A stretch of 28,867 bases of DNA from a virus. Where the stretch lies: the IMG/VR virus record IMGVR_UViG_3300027747_003229, positions 1 through 28,867 of that record; one strand, given 5' to 3'. The position numbers and the translations under genes were made by a program. Shown here in pieces: positions 26,122 through 28,867 of this stretch; positions within the stretch are counted from its first letter, which is position 1; every line of letters begins with the position of its first letter. The notes under the pieces were generated by a model that worked only from the letters and a program-made list of their open reading frames with translations, was not told the DNA's origin and ran no database searches.

Positions 26122-28867
26122 ATGCCTGCAAATAATATTTTTACGCTTCGTAAAGGTTCATATGCTGAGTGGATAGATGTCGATCCAGTATTAGAGGCTG
26201 GAGAGCCAGGATATGATACAACAAATAATATACTAAAAATTGGAGATGGTGAACTTAAGTGGTCATTATTACCAATCGCTGGAGTTCAAGGAACACAAGG
26301 GGTTCAAGGATTTCAAGGAGCTCAAGGGCTGCAAGGACTGCATGGGATTCAAGGAGTTCAAGGACTACAGGGTCTTCAAGGTTTACAGGGAAGTCAAGGA
26401 AGTCAAGGAACTCAAGGTGTCCAAGGATTGCAGGGGTTACAAGGCGTTCAAGGACTTCAAGGTACCCAAGGTATTCAAGGATTAGAGGGCAGTCAAGGTA
26501 ATCAGGGTCTTCAAGGAGTTCAAGGCATATTAGGGAGTCAGGGATCTCAAGGATTACAGGGAACTCAAGGTTTACAAGGTGTGCAAGGCTTAGTGGGAAG
26601 TCAGGGTGTTCAAGGTCTTCAAGGAACGCAAGGCATTCAAGGATTAGTGGGTAATCAAGGTAGTCAAGGATTACAAGGAGCCCAAGGCTTACAAGGCAAT
26701 CAAGGACTTCAAGGGATTCAAGGAACACAAGGCCACCAGGGGGTTCAAGGCAGTATCGGTAGTCAAGGAGCTCAGGGATTACAAGGATTGCAGGGGGCTC
26801 AGGGATTACAGGGTTTACAGGGAAGTCAAGGATTACAAGGTTTGCAGGGACTTCAAGGTGTTCAAGGTAGTATTGGAAGTCAGGGTAGTCAAGGATTACA
26901 AGGTGTCCAAGGAGTACAGGGTCTATCTGCTGGAATTTTATATCGAGGAAATTTTGATACAAATATAGTATATAGTATTAATGATGTTGTATCATGGATG
27001 GGGAGCTTGTGGGTTTCTCTTGTCCAAAACAATCAGTCTGTGTCACCAGATAGCATAAATGCAGGTGGAATTTGGTCATTATTTGTATCTAAGGGATCAC
27101 AGGGTTTACAAGGTACCCAAGGAGTCACAGGGAGACAAGGTAGTCAGGGATTACAAGGAGTTCAAGGTTTAGTTGGTGCTCAAGGCTCTCAAGGTCTACA
27201 AGGAGTCCAAGGTGTTGCTGGTAGTCAGGGTACTCAAGGACTACAAGGACTACAGGGAATTCAAGGTTTACAAGGTATCCAAGGCTTAGTAGGGACTCAA
27301 GGTAATCAAGGATTACAAGGAGTTCAAGGCTTAGGTGGAAGCCAAGGTCTCCAGGGGTTACAGGGAGTTCAAGGAAGTATAGGTAGTCAGGGAATTCAAG
27401 GAAGTATTGGAAATCAAGGTAGTCAAGGTTTACAGGGTATCCAAGGTAATCAGGGCTTGCAAGGCGTTCAAGGTTTAGTTGGCAGTCAGGGTAGTCAAGG
27501 TTTGCAGGGCGTTCAAGGAGCTATTGGCAGTCAAGGTCTTCAAGGAGTTCAAGGTAGCCAAGGCCTGCAAGGTGTTCAGGGCTTAGTTGGCGGTCAGGGT
27601 AGCCAAGGATTGCAAGGTATTCAAGGTAGCATAGGAAACCAAGGTGTTCAAGGAGCACTTGGATCTGCTGGTTTTAATGGTACTCAAGGTAGTCAAGGCT
27701 TACAAGGACTGCAGGGAGTTCAAGGTTTACAAGGGGCTCAAGGCTTGATTGGTACTCAAGGTAACCAAGGTTTACAAGGAGTTCAAGGAAATATAGGTAG
27801 TCAAGGACTTCAAGGAGTTCAAGGTAACATAGGTAGTCAAGGAACTCAGGGCGTTCAAGGGTTAGGTGGTATTCAAGGGTCTCAAGGAATTCAAGGAAGA
27901 CAAGGTACTCAAGGTTTAGGTGGAAGCCAAGGAACTCAAGGTTTGGTAGGTAGTCAAGGAGGTCAAGGAACTCAAGGTATTCTTGGTAGTCAAGGAGGTC
28001 AAGGGACTCAGGGAACTCAGGGAAGTATTGGTAGCCAAGGAACTCAGGGTGTACAGGGCTTAGTTGGTAGTCAAGGACTACAGGGGCTACAGGGAGCTCA
28101 AGGAAGTGTTGGATCTCAAGGTGGCCAAGGAGTTCAAGGATTACAAGGTCTTCAAGGCATTATCGGTAGTCAAGGCAGTCAAGGTTTGCAGGGCTTACAA
28201 GGTGTTCAAGGAAGTGTCGGAAGTCAAGGACTACAGGGCATTCAAGGTAGTATAGGTAGCCAAAGTAGCCAGGGAACCCAAGGCGTTCAAGGTAGTATAG
28301 GAAGTCAAGGAATTCAAGGAACTCAGGGCGCTCAAGGACTACAGGGAAATCAAGGATTGCAAGGTGTTCAAGGTTTAGTTGGTAGTCAAGGTAGTCAAGG
28401 AACTCAGGGAATTCAAGGATCTCAAGGATTGCAAGGTGTTCAAGGAGTAGGTGGAAGCCAAGGTACACAGGGGTTACAGGGCGTTCAAGGAAACATAGGT
28501 AGTCAGGGAGTTCAAGGAAATATCGGCAGTCAAGGTTTACAAGGAGTCCAAGGATTGGAAGGTAGTCAAGGTGTCCAAGGAACAAACTTTACAGGATATG
28601 ATAATGAAATCCATGTTAGCCAAGTAGAAGGAAATGATACCACTGGTAATGGTGACTTATTAAATCCAGTTGCATCTATTACCAAAGCATTAACTTTAGT
28701 AGGATCTCAACGCAAAACAATTATTGTTCATCCCGGTGGTTATACTGAAAATCCATCAATAACAGTTCCATATACAACTATAACTGGTCCGGGGCTTATT
28801 GGCGGTAATATAGTACTTTATGGAACATTAAGCACAAATACTGCTTGTACAATTGCTGGAATAAAGA
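26122..28867 (+). CDS. Giant tail fibre with Gly-X-Gln collagen-like shafts (partial)
   Basis: At least 915 residues, open at the window end. The front LRKGSYAEWIDVDPVLEAGE, PGYDTTNNILKIGDG matches the N-terminal attachment domain of Mtd-type phage fibres. Then about 216 residues of G-X-Q triplets (26281-26930), a folded module (about 26930-27090, with YSINDVVSWMGSLWVSLVQN) resembling carbohydrate-binding inserts, another ~500 residues of G-X-Q (27094-28584), and IHVSQVEGNDTTGNGDLLNP, VASITKALTLVGSQ, typical of the start of a right-handed beta-helix receptor-binding domain. The third triplet position is nearly always Gln, with almost no Pro. A single Gly-to-Ser change breaks one triplet at 28264-28266. 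Start chosen by domain, as the ribosome site is poor. Confidence 0.85.
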   Translation, partial: MPANNIFTLRKGSYAEWIDVDPVLEAGEPGYDTTNNILKIGDGELKWSLLPIAGVQGTQGVQGFQGAQGLQGLHGIQGVQGLQGLQGLQGSQGSQGTQGVQGLQGLQGVQGLQGTQGIQGLEGSQGNQGLQGVQGILGSQGSQGLQGTQGLQGVQGLVGSQGVQGLQGTQGIQGLVGNQGSQGLQGAQGLQGNQGLQGIQGTQGHQGVQGSIGSQGAQGLQGLQGAQGLQGLQGSQGLQGLQGLQGVQGSIGSQGSQGLQGVQGVQGLSAGILYRGNFDTNIVYSINDVVSWMGSLWVSLVQNNQSVSPDSINAGGIWSLFVSKGSQGLQGTQGVTGRQGSQGLQGVQGLVGAQGSQGLQGVQGVAGSQGTQGLQGLQGIQGLQGIQGLVGTQGNQGLQGVQGLGGSQGLQGLQGVQGSIGSQGIQGSIGNQGSQGLQGIQGNQGLQGVQGLVGSQGSQGLQGVQGAIGSQGLQGVQGSQGLQGVQGLVGGQGSQGLQGIQGSIGNQGVQGALGSAGFNGTQGSQGLQGLQGVQGLQGAQGLIGTQGNQGLQGVQGNIGSQGLQGVQGNIGSQGTQGVQGLGGIQGSQGIQGRQGTQGLGGSQGTQGLVGSQGGQGTQGILGSQGGQGTQGTQGSIGSQGTQGVQGLVGSQGLQGLQGAQGSVGSQGGQGVQGLQGLQGIIGSQGSQGLQGLQGVQGSVGSQGLQGIQGSIGSQSSQGTQGVQGSIGSQGIQGTQGAQGLQGNQGLQGVQGLVGSQGSQGTQGIQGSQGLQGVQGVGGSQGTQGLQGVQGNIGSQGVQGNIGSQGLQGVQGLEGSQGVQGTNFTGYDNEIHVSQVEGNDTTGNGDLLNPVASITKALTLVGSQRKTIIVHPGGYTENPSITVPYTTITGPGLIGGNIVLYGTLSTNTACTIAGIK
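26281..26930 (+). repeat. Low-complexity Gly-X-Gln coding repeat, first shaft
   Basis: 9-bp units of GGN-NNN-CAR; the middle codon is mainly Val, Leu, Ser, Thr or Ile. Occasional GSIGSQ and GLVGSQ steps replace one Gln. Confidence 0.8.
27094..28584 (+). repeat. Low-complexity Gly-X-Gln coding repeat, second shaft
   Basis: About 500 residues of the same unit, with frequent higher-order blocks such as GLVGSQGSQGLQGVQG and GSIGSQ. Includes one GSAGFNGTQG irregularity near 27660 and the Gly-to-Ser break at 28264. Confidence 0.8.

Noticed and set aside
26255-26962. Long minus-strand frame opposite the fibre gene
   Set aside because: It is the reverse of the Gly-X-Gln codons, giving a monotonous Leu/Glu/Pro peptide with no ribosome site; a shadow of the repeat. 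The same holds for 28160-28585.
26281-28584. G-X-Q region as a non-coding satellite
   Set aside because: The frame stays open for 2.7 kb, with an N-terminal fibre domain, an internal folded module and a beta-helix start, which supports a protein.

Overview
The window is most likely part of a tailed double-stranded DNA phage (Caudoviricetes) or a prophage-like relative of unknown host. A rightward block from about 8.1 kb carries a sigma-like factor, terminase, portal, protease/scaffold, decoration and major capsid proteins, followed by tail-associated proteins. No rRNA, tRNA, insertion sequence or CRISPR array was recognised. The right part is visibly AT-rich, while the left 7 kb is more mixed and carries short islands of almost pure G+C.

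Left region (1-7.1 kb), leftward: about 24 very small genes, many under 60 codons, with tight start/stop overlaps. They are grouped into eight blocks driven by recurring promoters, many of them TTGAAC-18-TATAAT. Seven blocks end in a ~90-bp intergenic cassette of two hairpins around a GC-rich core. Three cassettes (E, F, G) are preceded on the opposite strand by near-perfect sigma-54 type -24/-12 elements (TGGCACG-N4-TTGCT, six copies), placed so that a transcript would begin at the cassette. This is the most unusual system in the window: a punctuated array of host-takeover-type micro-genes with a possible family of structured antisense or small RNAs.

Switch region (7.1-8.1 kb): a leftward secreted protein flanked by a 13-bp direct repeat, a leftward small AT-hook DNA-binding protein, and a divergent promoter region carrying two GTTGACAAC operator-like sites.

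Right region (8.1-28.9 kb), rightward: a small protein, a T4 gp55-like sigma factor with a Cys cluster, a candidate small terminase, GDP-mannose dehydratase, HNH nuclease, ERCC4 nuclease, large terminase, portal, protease-scaffold fusion, decoration protein and major capsid protein, closed by a clear terminator. Then come tail/baseplate-like proteins, a glycan-modification group (oxygenase-like, sulfotransferase-like, GH130-like and a GT25-FkbM-TPR-FkbM fusion), and finally a very long fibre gene. The fibre has an Mtd-type N-terminus, two Gly-X-Gln collagen-like shafts, an interrupting module and a beta-helix start; it runs off the window end.

A plausible plan is that left genes act early on the host, the switch and sigma factor turn on the right genes, and the glycan enzymes modify virion proteins or host-surface sugars. 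These links are inferred from gene order and motifs, not demonstrated.
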